From Nevskia soli DSM 19509 (GTDB lineage: Bacteria > Pseudomonadota > Gammaproteobacteria > Nevskiales > Nevskiaceae), in assembly GCF_000711955.1 (NCBI RefSeq), contig NZ_KL544000.1, forward strand, positions 4,608-68,607: a stretch of DNA of 64,000 bases, written 5' to 3'. The notes beneath the pieces were generated by a model, which saw only the letters and a program-made list of their open reading frames with translations, was not told the origin of the DNA and ran no database searches. Shown piece after piece: positions 51,071 to 58,506 of the stretch. How positions within the stretch are numbered: position 1 is the first letter of the stretch; each line of letters opens with the position of its first letter. The translations under genes were made by a program, and so were the position numbers.

Positions 51071-51787
51071 ATGTCCGCACCTGAATCCATCCAGCGCCCG
51101 GCCGCCGTCGCCATCCTGCTCAGCTTCATCGCGGGCTATGTCGATGCCGTGGGCTTCGTCGCCCTGCTGGGCCTGTTCACCGCGCACGTCACCGGCAACT
51201 TCATCCTCATCGGCACGGCGGTCGCGCATGCGCGCGGCGGCCTCGTCGCCAAGCTGGCGGCGCTGCCGATGTTCATCCTCGCCGTGTCCGCCACCACCGT
51301 CTTCGTGCAGGAGCGCACGCGCTCTGGCAAGCCGGCGCTGGTTGCGGTGCTGGCGGCGCAGCTGTTGTTTCTCGCCGGCTTCATGGCGGTGGGTTGGGCG
51401 GCCGCGCCGATTCTCGACGTGGATGCGCCAATGGCGGTGCTGGCCGGCATGCTCGGCGTCTGCGCCATGGGCATCCAGAACGCCGCTTCGCGCCTGCTGA
51501 TGGGTGAGCTGCCGCCGACCACGGTGATGACCGGCGGCGTCACCCAGTTCGCCATCGACGCCACCCACCTGCTGCGCGCCAGGGTGCCCGGCGTCGATGC
51601 GGTCGCTGCGCGCAAGCGCCTGGGCAAGTTCGTGCCGCCGGTGGCGGCGTTCGCGGTCGGCGCGGTGGCCGGTGCCGTGCTCTACACCCAGGCCGGCTTC
51701 GGCGTGCTGCTGCTGCCGATGCTGGCCCTGGTCGCGGTGATGCTGCTGCTGCGCCAACCTGTCACCACCAGCAAAGATCCGACATGA
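51071..51787 (+). CDS. DUF1275 (YoaK) family membrane protein
   Basis: A 238-residue membrane protein with about six helices and the DUF1275 hallmarks: FIAGYVDAVGFVALLGLFTAHVTGNFILIG near the N terminus and MGIQNAASRLLMGELPPTTVMTGGVTQFAID in the centre. The function of the family is unknown. It begins 9 bp after the amidohydrolase stop and its stop overlaps the DoxX start (ATGA), so it belongs to the same operon. Confidence 0.9.
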   Translation: MSAPESIQRPAAVAILLSFIAGYVDAVGFVALLGLFTAHVTGNFILIGTAVAHARGGLVAKLAALPMFILAVSATTVFVQERTRSGKPALVAVLAAQLLFLAGFMAVGWAAAPILDVDAPMAVLAGMLGVCAMGIQNAASRLLMGELPPTTVMTGGVTQFAIDATHLLRARVPGVDAVAARKRLGKFVPPVAAFAVGAVAGAVLYTQAGFGVLLLPMLALVAVMLLLRQPVTTSKDPT

Positions 51788-52212
51788 ACCTCGCCACCGT
51801 CTGTTACTGGCTGGCCCGTGCCGGCCTGTGTTTGGCCTACGCCTACAGTGGCGTGGCCAAGCTGTTCGATTTCAGCAGCGCCATGGCCGAGCAGGCCCAC
51901 TTCGGCCTGTCGCCGCCGGCGCTGTTCGCCGCCCTCACCATCGCCGTGCAGCTCGGCGGCTCGGCGCTGATCCTGTTCGCGCGCGGGCGTTTCGCTGCGC
52001 TCGGTGCTGTGGCGCTGGCCGGGTTCACCCTGGCCGCCACCTTCGTCGGTCACCCGTTCTGGCGCGAGGCCGGCATGGAGCGCTTCGCCGACCTCAATGC
52101 CTTTCTCGAACACTTCGGCCTGATCGGCGGCTTCCTGCTGGTCGCGCTGCTGGAGACTGGGCGCATCGCGCGGCCGGCCGCGTCGTTCGAGGGTTTTCGG
52201 GCCATCCCATGA
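51784..52212 (+). CDS. DoxX family membrane protein
   Basis: A 142-residue four-helix membrane protein of the DoxX family: LARAGLCLAYAYSGVAKLFDFSSAMAEQAHFG at the start, a glycine-rich third helix, and FADLNAFLEHFGLIGGFLLVALLETG near the end. DoxX-like proteins are associated with quinone/thiosulfate oxidation and with oxidoreductase complexes in membranes; the exact role here is unknown. Coupled to the DUF1275 gene by a 4-bp overlap. Confidence 0.85.
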   Translation: MNLATVCYWLARAGLCLAYAYSGVAKLFDFSSAMAEQAHFGLSPPALFAALTIAVQLGGSALILFARGRFAALGAVALAGFTLAATFVGHPFWREAGMERFADLNAFLEHFGLIGGFLLVALLETGRIARPAASFEGFRAIP

Positions 52213-52232
52213 TCATCCACAGGAGCATTGCC

Positions 52233-53138
52233 ATGCGTTTCCTCCGCATTCCCCTGGGCGCGCTCGCCGCCGCCGCGCTGCTGTTCACCCTCGCTGCGCC
52301 GGCGCAGGCCAAGGGCGGCACCGCGGCGGCCGGCGTCGCCGTGGCCGCGCAGTACGACACCACCCACGTCTACATCGCGCCCGCCGACTACGACACCTTC
52401 GTCAACAGCATCATCGCCACCTTCGGCGGCAAGCCTTCGCCGCGCATCACCGCCAACGTGCTGCCGGTGCCCAGCAGCACCCAGGCGCAGTACGTGTGGA
52501 CGCCGGTCGGCAACCTCTCCACCTTCGCCTTCGAAACGCCGATCCCCTATCCCTTCGGCTACGAGCGCAACGGCTACCTCGTCACCGACATGGACCAGGC
52601 CATCAAGGCCGCGCGCGCCGCCGGCGCCGAGGTCATCGTCGAGCCGTTCAAGGACCCCATCGGCCTGGACGCGGTGATCCAGTTCCCGGGTGGCGTGAAG
52701 CTGCAGCTCTACTGGCACTTCACCGCGCCGTCCTACGGTCCGCTGGAAACGGTGCCGGACAACCGCGTCTACGTCTCGCGTGACCGCGCCGACGCCTTCG
52801 TCCACAGCTTCCTGCGCTTCTCCCACGGCAGGATCGTGTCCGACGACAGGAAGGCCAACGCCGGCGAGATCGGCCGCAGCGGCGAGACCTATCGCCGCAT
52901 CCGCATCGAGTCGACCTTCGGCAAGATGCAGGTGATGGTCACCGACGGCCACCTGCCGTATCCCTTCGCCCATGAGCTGACCGGCTACGAAGTGAAGAAC
53001 CTGGGCGAGACCCTGGACAAGGCCAAGGCCGCCGGCGCCACCGTGCTGTTCGCGCCGTTCGATGTGGGCGACCGCGACACCGCCATCGTGCAGTTCCCCG
53101 GCGGCTACATCGCCGAGCTGCACGACCTCAAGAAGTAA
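52233..53138 (+). CDS. Exported VOC (glyoxalase/dioxygenase-fold) protein
   Basis: A 301-residue protein with a signal peptide (MRFLRIPLGALAAAALLFTL, cleavage near APAQA). The mature part contains two vicinal-oxygen-chelate modules: VYIAPADYDTFVNSIIATFGG...GYLVTDMDQAIKAARAAGAEVIVEPF in the first and VYVSRDRADAFVHSFLRFS...GYEVKNLGETLDKAKAAGATVLFAPF in the second, each ending in a VQFPGG-type strand. I place the start at 52233 because of its AGGAG site; an ATG at 52209 overlaps the doxX stop and is the alternative. VOC proteins outside the cytoplasm are uncommon. Confidence 0.82.
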   Translation: MRFLRIPLGALAAAALLFTLAAPAQAKGGTAAAGVAVAAQYDTTHVYIAPADYDTFVNSIIATFGGKPSPRITANVLPVPSSTQAQYVWTPVGNLSTFAFETPIPYPFGYERNGYLVTDMDQAIKAARAAGAEVIVEPFKDPIGLDAVIQFPGGVKLQLYWHFTAPSYGPLETVPDNRVYVSRDRADAFVHSFLRFSHGRIVSDDRKANAGEIGRSGETYRRIRIESTFGKMQVMVTDGHLPYPFAHELTGYEVKNLGETLDKAKAAGATVLFAPFDVGDRDTAIVQFPGGYIAELHDLKK

Positions 53139-53150
53139 GGTCCGCCCATC

Positions 53151-54629
53151 ATGTCCCGATGCATGAAGCGCCTCTGCATCGGGCTGGCGCTGACGCTGCC
53201 CGTGTTGACGGCGGCGGCAGCGCCGGCCGACCTGTCGGTGCCGAAGGTCGATCCGGGCGAGTCGATCCTGTCCGAGTACATCACGGAAGCCGCGCCCGAT
53301 CCCAATCCGCCGCCGTACACGCTGCTGCGCTACAACGAGCGCTACGACTACCTGGCCGACCCGAAGAACCGCACGGATTTCTTCGACCCGGTCAAATACA
53401 TCCCGCTCAGCAGCACCGACCAGCAAAGTTACCTGAGCCTGGGCGGCGAACTGCGCGAGCGCTACGAGAATTACCGCAACGCCGGCCTGGGCTCGGGCAC
53501 GCCGGCCAACCAGTCCTACCTGCTGCAACGCGTCACCCTGGACGCGGACCTGCACGTCGACCAGCGCCTGCGCGTCTTCGTGCAGGGCCTGTCCGGCCTG
53601 CAGTTCGGCCAGCGCGAGAACGCGGCGCCGGTCAACCAGAATCCCGTCGACCTGCAGCAGGGCTTCGTCGACTACATCTTCGGCGAACCCACGCCGCAGG
53701 GCCCACGCCTTACCGCGCGCGCCGGCCGCTTCGAGATGAGCTACGGCTCAGGCCGCCTGGTGGCGACGCGCGCCGCACCCAATCTGCCGTTCAAGTTCGA
53801 TGGGCTCCAGTTCATCGGCGGCGACGGTGCGGCCCGGCTGTACGCCTTCCTGGTGCGGCCGGGCCAGGAGTACGCGTACCACCTCGACGGCGAGAACGAC
53901 GGCCAGACCTTCTGGGGCGTCTACGCCACCACGCCCACCGGGCGCCAGCTGCCTGCCAACATCGACGTCTATTACCTGGGTGCGCGCTACGCCAGCCAGC
54001 GTTACGCCAACGGCGCCGCCGCCGAGCTGCGCCACAGCATCGGCACGCGCTGGTCCGGCAGCCTCGGCGGCTGGAGCTACGACTGGGAGCCGATCGTGCA
54101 GTTCGGCAATTTCGGCAACCGCGAAATCTTCGCCTGGACCATGGCCACCGATACCGGCTACACCTTCGCCTCTGCATCCTGGCGCCCGCGCCTCGGCTTC
54201 AAGGCCGACATCGCCAGCGGCGATTCCAACGGGCCGCAGGGCCGCTTCGGCGCCTTCAACCCGCTGTACTTCAAGTCCGGCTATTTCAACGACGCCAGCA
54301 TCATCCGCCCGACCAATATCGCCGACCTGCATCCCTCCTTGCAGTTCGTGCCGTTGAAGTCGCTCACCGCCACTGTCGCCGGCGCCGCGCTGTGGCGCTT
54401 CAGCGTCAAGGACGGCGTCTACGGCCCCAGCGGCAACCTCGAGCTCAAGCCGGTGGCGGGCGGCTCGCGCTACGTCGGCAACACGGTGGAAGCGGCGCTG
54501 GAGTGGAAGGCCGGGCGCCACCTGGTTTGCACCGCCTCCTACGTCCACCTGTTTGCCAGCGACTACGTCAGCGCCGCGGGCGGCGGCGATGTCGACTACA
54601 TCGCCGGCTGGGCGACATTCACCTGGTAG
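53151..54629 (+). CDS. Alginate-export-domain outer membrane porin
   Basis: A 492-residue outer-membrane protein with a signal peptide ending near TAAAAPA. The body matches the alginate_exp (AlgE-like) barrel: SYLSLGGELRERYENYRNAG, the LQRVTLDADLHVDQRLRVFVQGLSG pattern, LTARAGRFEMSYGSGRLVATRA, and alternating amphipathic strands to a terminal aromatic residue (ATFTW). Members are 18-stranded anion-selective channels; many serve small organic molecules, not alginate. It is the last gene of the module, 12 bp after the VOC gene, and could be its uptake pore. Confidence 0.87.
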   Translation: MSRCMKRLCIGLALTLPVLTAAAAPADLSVPKVDPGESILSEYITEAAPDPNPPPYTLLRYNERYDYLADPKNRTDFFDPVKYIPLSSTDQQSYLSLGGELRERYENYRNAGLGSGTPANQSYLLQRVTLDADLHVDQRLRVFVQGLSGLQFGQRENAAPVNQNPVDLQQGFVDYIFGEPTPQGPRLTARAGRFEMSYGSGRLVATRAAPNLPFKFDGLQFIGGDGAARLYAFLVRPGQEYAYHLDGENDGQTFWGVYATTPTGRQLPANIDVYYLGARYASQRYANGAAAELRHSIGTRWSGSLGGWSYDWEPIVQFGNFGNREIFAWTMATDTGYTFASASWRPRLGFKADIASGDSNGPQGRFGAFNPLYFKSGYFNDASIIRPTNIADLHPSLQFVPLKSLTATVAGAALWRFSVKDGVYGPSGNLELKPVAGGSRYVGNTVEAALEWKAGRHLVCTASYVHLFASDYVSAAGGGDVDYIAGWATFTW

Positions 54630-54709
54630 TGGGCGCATGATGGGTTGTGCCTGCCTGGGGTTGGCCTGGGCAGGGGAACAGCGGTCCAACCGGTTCAAAG
54701 CGGAGAACT

Positions 54710-55058
54710 CACGTTGTTCAATCTGGCGGCGTTTACCGCCATCCATCCATACCGGGCTCAGCCCGATCGCCCTGGTGACGGGTATCCTGGTGGTGCTGGC
54801 CCTGTCCGCGGCCGGATACCGGGCACCACCGGCGCCCTGTATTTCGTCACCTCGGTGCTGACCAGCGCCACCGGCTTCGGCTTTCCGTTCACCAGGTTCC
54901 TGCTCTCGCACGGCGTCGGTATCCTGTCGCCGCTCGCCCTGGCCCCGACCCAGGCGGAGCCGTCCTTCGCCATCGTCGAGCGCGTCATCCTGTTGGTGTT
55001 CATCGGCTTGACCGTCGTGGCGCAGAAAGGGCTGCGCCGGAACATCGCGCTCGCCTGA
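54710..55058 (+). pseudogene. Decayed small membrane protein gene
   Basis: Pieces of one membrane protein are spread over two frames: LFNLAAFTAIHP (frame 2), HTGLSPIALVTGILVVLALSAAG (frame 1), then GALYFVTSVLTSATGFGFPFTRFLLSHGVGILSPLAL and APTQAEPSFAIVERVILLVFIGLTVVAQ (frame 2). The pattern is that of a common four-helix hypothetical membrane protein of about 160 residues, with at least two frameshifts and a missing central segment of roughly 50 residues. It follows the porin gene and has probably been inactivated. Confidence 0.65.
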
Positions 55059-55474
55059 AAGCCCAGCCGCGCAAGTCCCCGCCGTGCACGCTCATTTGTC
55101 ATCCTGAGTGAGGCGCACGATCCGGCTCCATACATGCCTGCGACCAGCCAGCCGTGACCCCCTCTCCCCGTTGTGGGAGAGGGGAGGGGAAGAGGGCCGC
55201 TCCATCTGGGCATTCCTACGAATGCGGATCGCGCTTTTCGGTCGAACATGACAGGCCGGGGCAGTCTCCCGGACTTCCGTTCAAGTGATCGACTGTTGAG
55301 CCAAAACGAGACGATGAGATCTCATGCAAAACGAATCGCCGGTCTTGGCGGCTTTGGTCGTTCAACCGGCCGCTCCCGGCGCCAAAGCGGGCCTCCGGTG
55401 GGGCGTCAGCGTAAGCCGGGAATTATCTGGGCTGATCCCTTGATGAACTGACGTTTCAAGCCACCAGCGATCTC
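55059..55474. repeat. Gene-free region with hairpins and repeat copy A (55300-55390)
   Basis: No gene is seen. The region holds a degenerate TCATCCTGAGTGAGGCGC repeat (about 55098), a CCCTCTCCC/GGGAGAGGG hairpin at about 55155-55180, and copy A of a ~90-bp sequence. Copy A begins GCCAAAACGAG and includes GTTCAACCG and CGGCGCCA; a diverged copy lies at 63812-63901 with the same order and nearly the same spacing. Confidence 0.55.
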
Positions 55475-56695
55475 TCAGGCTTTGGCATCCGCCGGTACCG
55501 CATTCAATTCCAGTCTGGATTCCGGCATCAGCACACAACGTGTTCCGCCCGCGGAATACATTTTAGGAATACAGCGGTTGCAGGAAGTGCACCCGGACAC
55601 GGCCGCCAGCCCCTGCTCCAGTTCCCTGACGAAATCCGGGTTATGGATGAGCGCGCGCCCCATCACCACAGCCTCGAAGCCATCGGCCGCCGCCTGTCGG
55701 ATTCCTTCCAGCGATCTGATTCCGCCCAGGTATGCCAGTGGCATGTGGACGCCTGCGCGTACCTTCAGGGAGTGCGGTCGCAGGTATGACTCGAGAAATG
55801 GTACCTCGGGCTCCCATAGCTTCATCAAACGGTTCGAAAACCTGAACATCGCTCCGCCCTCGGGCGCGACTTCGGAGGGCATGTTGCTGCCAAAAATGGC
55901 CCAGGGTGCTTCCGCGTTCATGCCGCCGCTTAGCACCAGCAGATGCGCGCCTGCGCGCTCCAGCGCCTTCGCTACCAGGACTGCATCTTCCGCGGTACCG
56001 CCGCCTTTGAAGCCCTCGTGGACACCGATCTTGCAGATCACCGCGACATCTCTGCCGACGGCATCGAGCACGTCGGACAGCACTCGCACCGGGAATCGCA
56101 CCCGATCGTCTGCGCTCGGTCCGCCCCACTGGTCGCGCCGCTTGTTGTAGGCCGGCGAGATGAACTGGCTCAGCAGGTAACCGTGCCCCATGTGAATTTC
56201 GACCGCGTCGAAGCCTGCATCCCGCGCCAGGCGGGCGCCGGCCGCAAACTCGGTGCTTACTTGCGCCAGGTCCGCCTCGGTCATCGCGCGCTTGAACGGC
56301 CGGCCGGCAATGACGCCCGGAGGGTAGAAGCCGGATGAGGAACTCATCGCGCAGCGCGTCGAAAGACGTGGCAGGAAGCAGAAGGCGCCGCCATGCGTGA
56401 TCTGGGCCGAAACGGCACCATTTTCGCGATGAACGGCATCGGTCAGGGCCCGCAGGTGCCTGAGGTTGCCGGCATTGAGCACAAGCTGATCCTCGAAGGT
56501 GCGGCCATCGGGGCTCACCGCGCAGTAGGCCACCGTGGTGAGTGCGGCACCACCTGCGGCAATGCGCTGGTGGTGTTCCACCAGCAACCTGGACGGCACG
56601 CCGCCCTTGGCCATACCCTCGTTGGTGGCCGCCTTGATTACCCGGTTCCGCAGCTCAATCGGGCCCATTCGCCATGGCTGGAACATGTCGATCAT
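55475..56695 (-). CDS. NADH:flavin oxidoreductase (old yellow enzyme family)
   Basis: A 406-residue FMN barrel enzyme of the OYE family. It shows MGPIELRNRVIKAATNEGMA at the N terminus, AQITHGGAF, AGARLARDAGFDAVEIHMGHGYLLSQFISP, KIGVHEGF, LVLSGGM, and the phosphate-binding LAYLGGIRS with VVMGRALIHNPD. The C terminus has CTSCNRCIPKMY, a cysteine cluster like that of the iron-sulfur OYE relatives (2,4-dienoyl-CoA reductase type), but no second NAD domain follows. Such enzymes reduce activated alkenes. The ATG at 56695 has an AGGAGG site. It lies 11 bp downstream of the SDR gene, in the same operon. Confidence 0.88.
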   Translation of the reverse strand: MIDMFQPWRMGPIELRNRVIKAATNEGMAKGGVPSRLLVEHHQRIAAGGAALTTVAYCAVSPDGRTFEDQLVLNAGNLRHLRALTDAVHRENGAVSAQITHGGAFCFLPRLSTRCAMSSSSGFYPPGVIAGRPFKRAMTEADLAQVSTEFAAGARLARDAGFDAVEIHMGHGYLLSQFISPAYNKRRDQWGGPSADDRVRFPVRVLSDVLDAVGRDVAVICKIGVHEGFKGGGTAEDAVLVAKALERAGAHLLVLSGGMNAEAPWAIFGSNMPSEVAPEGGAMFRFSNRLMKLWEPEVPFLESYLRPHSLKVRAGVHMPLAYLGGIRSLEGIRQAAADGFEAVVMGRALIHNPDFVRELEQGLAAVSGCTSCNRCIPKMYSAGGTRCVLMPESRLELNAVPADAKA

Positions 56696-56706
56696 GGCTC
56701 CTCCTA

Positions 56707-57663
56707 TCAAGCGCCCTGGGGGACGGCGGGCACTGAGGCCAGATTCAAGCCGGTAACGCGCTCGCTGTACTGCCACAGCGCGCGGGCAAGCTCTTCGTTG
56801 CTCGCCGCCTTTCCAGGCTGCTGCTGTGCAGGGCGGCCGAACGCCTGAAAAATACCGCGAGGCCCGAGGAATGCCCCACCGGGAACTTCGGGATCGGCGG
56901 CGGCCATCACGATGGACTGGGCACCTTCCCGCGGGGTCTGGCCGAAATGGCCCAGCCCCCAGGCCAGCAGTTCGCTCGATACGCGTTGCAGCAACGCGTC
57001 ACCGGCCGAGCGCGGCCGGTTGCGGCCTAGCGTGGTCCGGCACACGCCCGGATGCACGGCAATGCTTCTCAACAAGCTACCGCTGTCGGCAAGTTTGCGC
57101 TGTAATTCAAGGGCGAAGAGCAGACACGATAGCTTCGCTTGGCGATACGCCACAATCGGCTGGTATCCGCCGGCGGTGAAGTCGAGATTGTCCAGCCTTA
57201 GCCGTGCTCCGCCCTGCACCAGGCTGCTCACGGTAATGATGCGTGCTGACCGGCTCAGGGCCGGCAGCAGCAGATGCGTCCAGCGGAAATGACCCAGGTG
57301 CGCAATCGCGAAGGTCAGCTCGTGTCCCTCAGAGTTGCGGCGGAGCTGCGAAGGCGGGTAGATACCGGCGTTGTTGACCAGGATATCCACCGTGGATATA
57401 TCGCGCCGCAATCCAGCGGCAGCCTTGGCGATGGAATCCGGCTCAGCCAGATCAGCTACCACGCCACTAATGCGCTGACGCGGAAACGCGACGGACATCC
57501 GTGCCTGTGCTTCGGCCAGGGCCTGAGCTTGGACGTCGACCAGTACCAGGTCCGCTCCCAGCAGCGCCAAGCTCTCCGCTGCGCCAAAGCCAAGGCCGTG
57601 TGCAGCGCCGGTGATGACCGCTGTCTTGCCGCGCAGGGGCGTTGCGTCCTGTTGTTGGGGCAT
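56707..57663 (-). CDS. Short-chain dehydrogenase/reductase
   Basis: A 318-residue Rossmann-fold SDR. It has the NAD(P)-binding TGAAHGLGFG (18-27), LVDVQ after the second strand (an acidic residue, suggesting NAD preference), VADLAEP, NNAGIYPP, the catalytic Ser region ITVSSLVQGG and the YRQAK active-site pair. The overall pattern is close to retinol-dehydrogenase-like SDRs. The ATG at 57663 is chosen; an upstream TTG at 57675 would add four residues. A TetR-type operator lies 43 bp upstream. It forms an operon with the OYE gene. Confidence 0.88.
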   Translation of the reverse strand: MPQQQDATPLRGKTAVITGAAHGLGFGAAESLALLGADLVLVDVQAQALAEAQARMSVAFPRQRISGVVADLAEPDSIAKAAAGLRRDISTVDILVNNAGIYPPSQLRRNSEGHELTFAIAHLGHFRWTHLLLPALSRSARIITVSSLVQGGARLRLDNLDFTAGGYQPIVAYRQAKLSCLLFALELQRKLADSGSLLRSIAVHPGVCRTTLGRNRPRSAGDALLQRVSSELLAWGLGHFGQTPREGAQSIVMAAADPEVPGGAFLGPRGIFQAFGRPAQQQPGKAASNEELARALWQYSERVTGLNLASVPAVPQGA

Positions 57664-57705
57664 GCGTTTCGTCAACTTGCGTCCAGGGGGCTCTGTTGCA
57701 GTATA

Positions 57706-57721
57706 TACGAAACGATTTGTA
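57706..57721. promoter_or_regulatory. TetR-type operator upstream of the SDR-OYE operon
   Basis: TACGAAACGATTTGTA, an imperfect dyad (TAC/GTA ends, AA/TT inner). The same sequence with one change occurs in the opposite orientation before tetR. It lies between the tetR 3' end and the SDR start. Confidence 0.65.
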
Positions 57722-57743
57722 TCAAAACATCATTTCTTCGGCG

Positions 57744-58346
57744 TTACTTGCCGCGAACTTTGAAGCCCTGCAGCACGGTATGGACCAGCTTTTCGATCCA
57801 GTCTTCGCTCAAAGTGTCGAGGAGGAAATACAGACGGATCGCTATGGCGCCCTGGATCATGTCGATGGCCAGTTCGATGTCGGTGCCTTTGGGGAGCTCG
57901 CCACGCTGGATGGCCCGGGCGAACACCAGACGCATCGGGACACGCCGCTGCTCGTTGATCACGATCAGCGCATCGGCCAGCTCCGGCCTATGCACGCATT
58001 CGGCCGCCAGCATTGGCAACACCGACTTCAGCGGAGAATGCTGCATCAGTTTCAGGAACTCGTGGAACATGGCAATCAGATCAGCTGACAGGTTGCCTTT
58101 GTCGACTAGGTCGACCGCTGGCAGTTGCCGGAAGATCGCCATCACCAGGTTCTGCTTGGTCCCCCAGCGCCGGTAGATCGTCGCCTTGCTGGCTTTAGCC
58201 GCCGCAGCGACCTTGTCGAAGGTGAGATCGCTGTACCCCTCTGTGCTCAGGATGCGCAGCACTGCCGTGAAGATGGCGCGCTCGGAGTCGGCGCTGAGCG
58301 GCCGACCGGGGGAGCGGCGCGAAGTTTTTTTGGAGGCGGTGGGCAT
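57744..58346 (-). CDS. TetR/AcrR family transcriptional regulator
   Basis: A 200-residue TetR-type repressor. The N-terminal HTH reads AIFTAVLRILSTEGYSDLTFDKVAAAAKASKATIYRRWGTKQNLVMAIF (about residues 24-72), preceded by a basic tail (SKKTSRRSPGRP). The C-terminal all-helical domain carries LPKGTDIELAIDMIQGAIAIRLYFLL, typical of the TetR_C subgroup. It sits between the SDR-OYE operon (same strand, downstream) and the divergent DUF1302-DUF1329 genes; both sides carry the same 16-bp site, so it probably represses both until an inducer binds. Confidence 0.92.
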   Translation of the reverse strand: MPTASKKTSRRSPGRPLSADSERAIFTAVLRILSTEGYSDLTFDKVAAAAKASKATIYRRWGTKQNLVMAIFRQLPAVDLVDKGNLSADLIAMFHEFLKLMQHSPLKSVLPMLAAECVHRPELADALIVINEQRRVPMRLVFARAIQRGELPKGTDIELAIDMIQGAIAIRLYFLLDTLSEDWIEKLVHTVLQGFKVRGK

Positions 58347-58413
58347 GGGTGTAATCGATGTTCCGCAATTTTCGCACGATTCGACTTGCGGCGTTCCCTA
58401 GTTTTATATATGG

Positions 58414-58429
58414 TACAAATCGTTTCATA
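58414..58429. promoter_or_regulatory. TetR-type operator in the tetR-DUF1302 divergent region
   Basis: TACAAATCGTTTCATA, the reverse complement of which matches the SDR-side site at 15 of 16 positions. It lies 68 bp from the tetR start and 78 bp from the DUF1302 start, next to an AT-rich TTTTATATAT segment that could be a promoter. Confidence 0.65.
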
Positions 58430-58506
58430 ATAAAATCGCCTCTAGCCACTGGGAGAGGCGCTCCGAGCCGTCCACAAGGAACGGCATCGACCGAGGGGGT
58501 GATGAC

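Noticed and set aside
55173..55451. 92-codon plus-strand frame
   Set aside because: It is formed by a hairpin and repeat copy A, with no domain or ribosome site.
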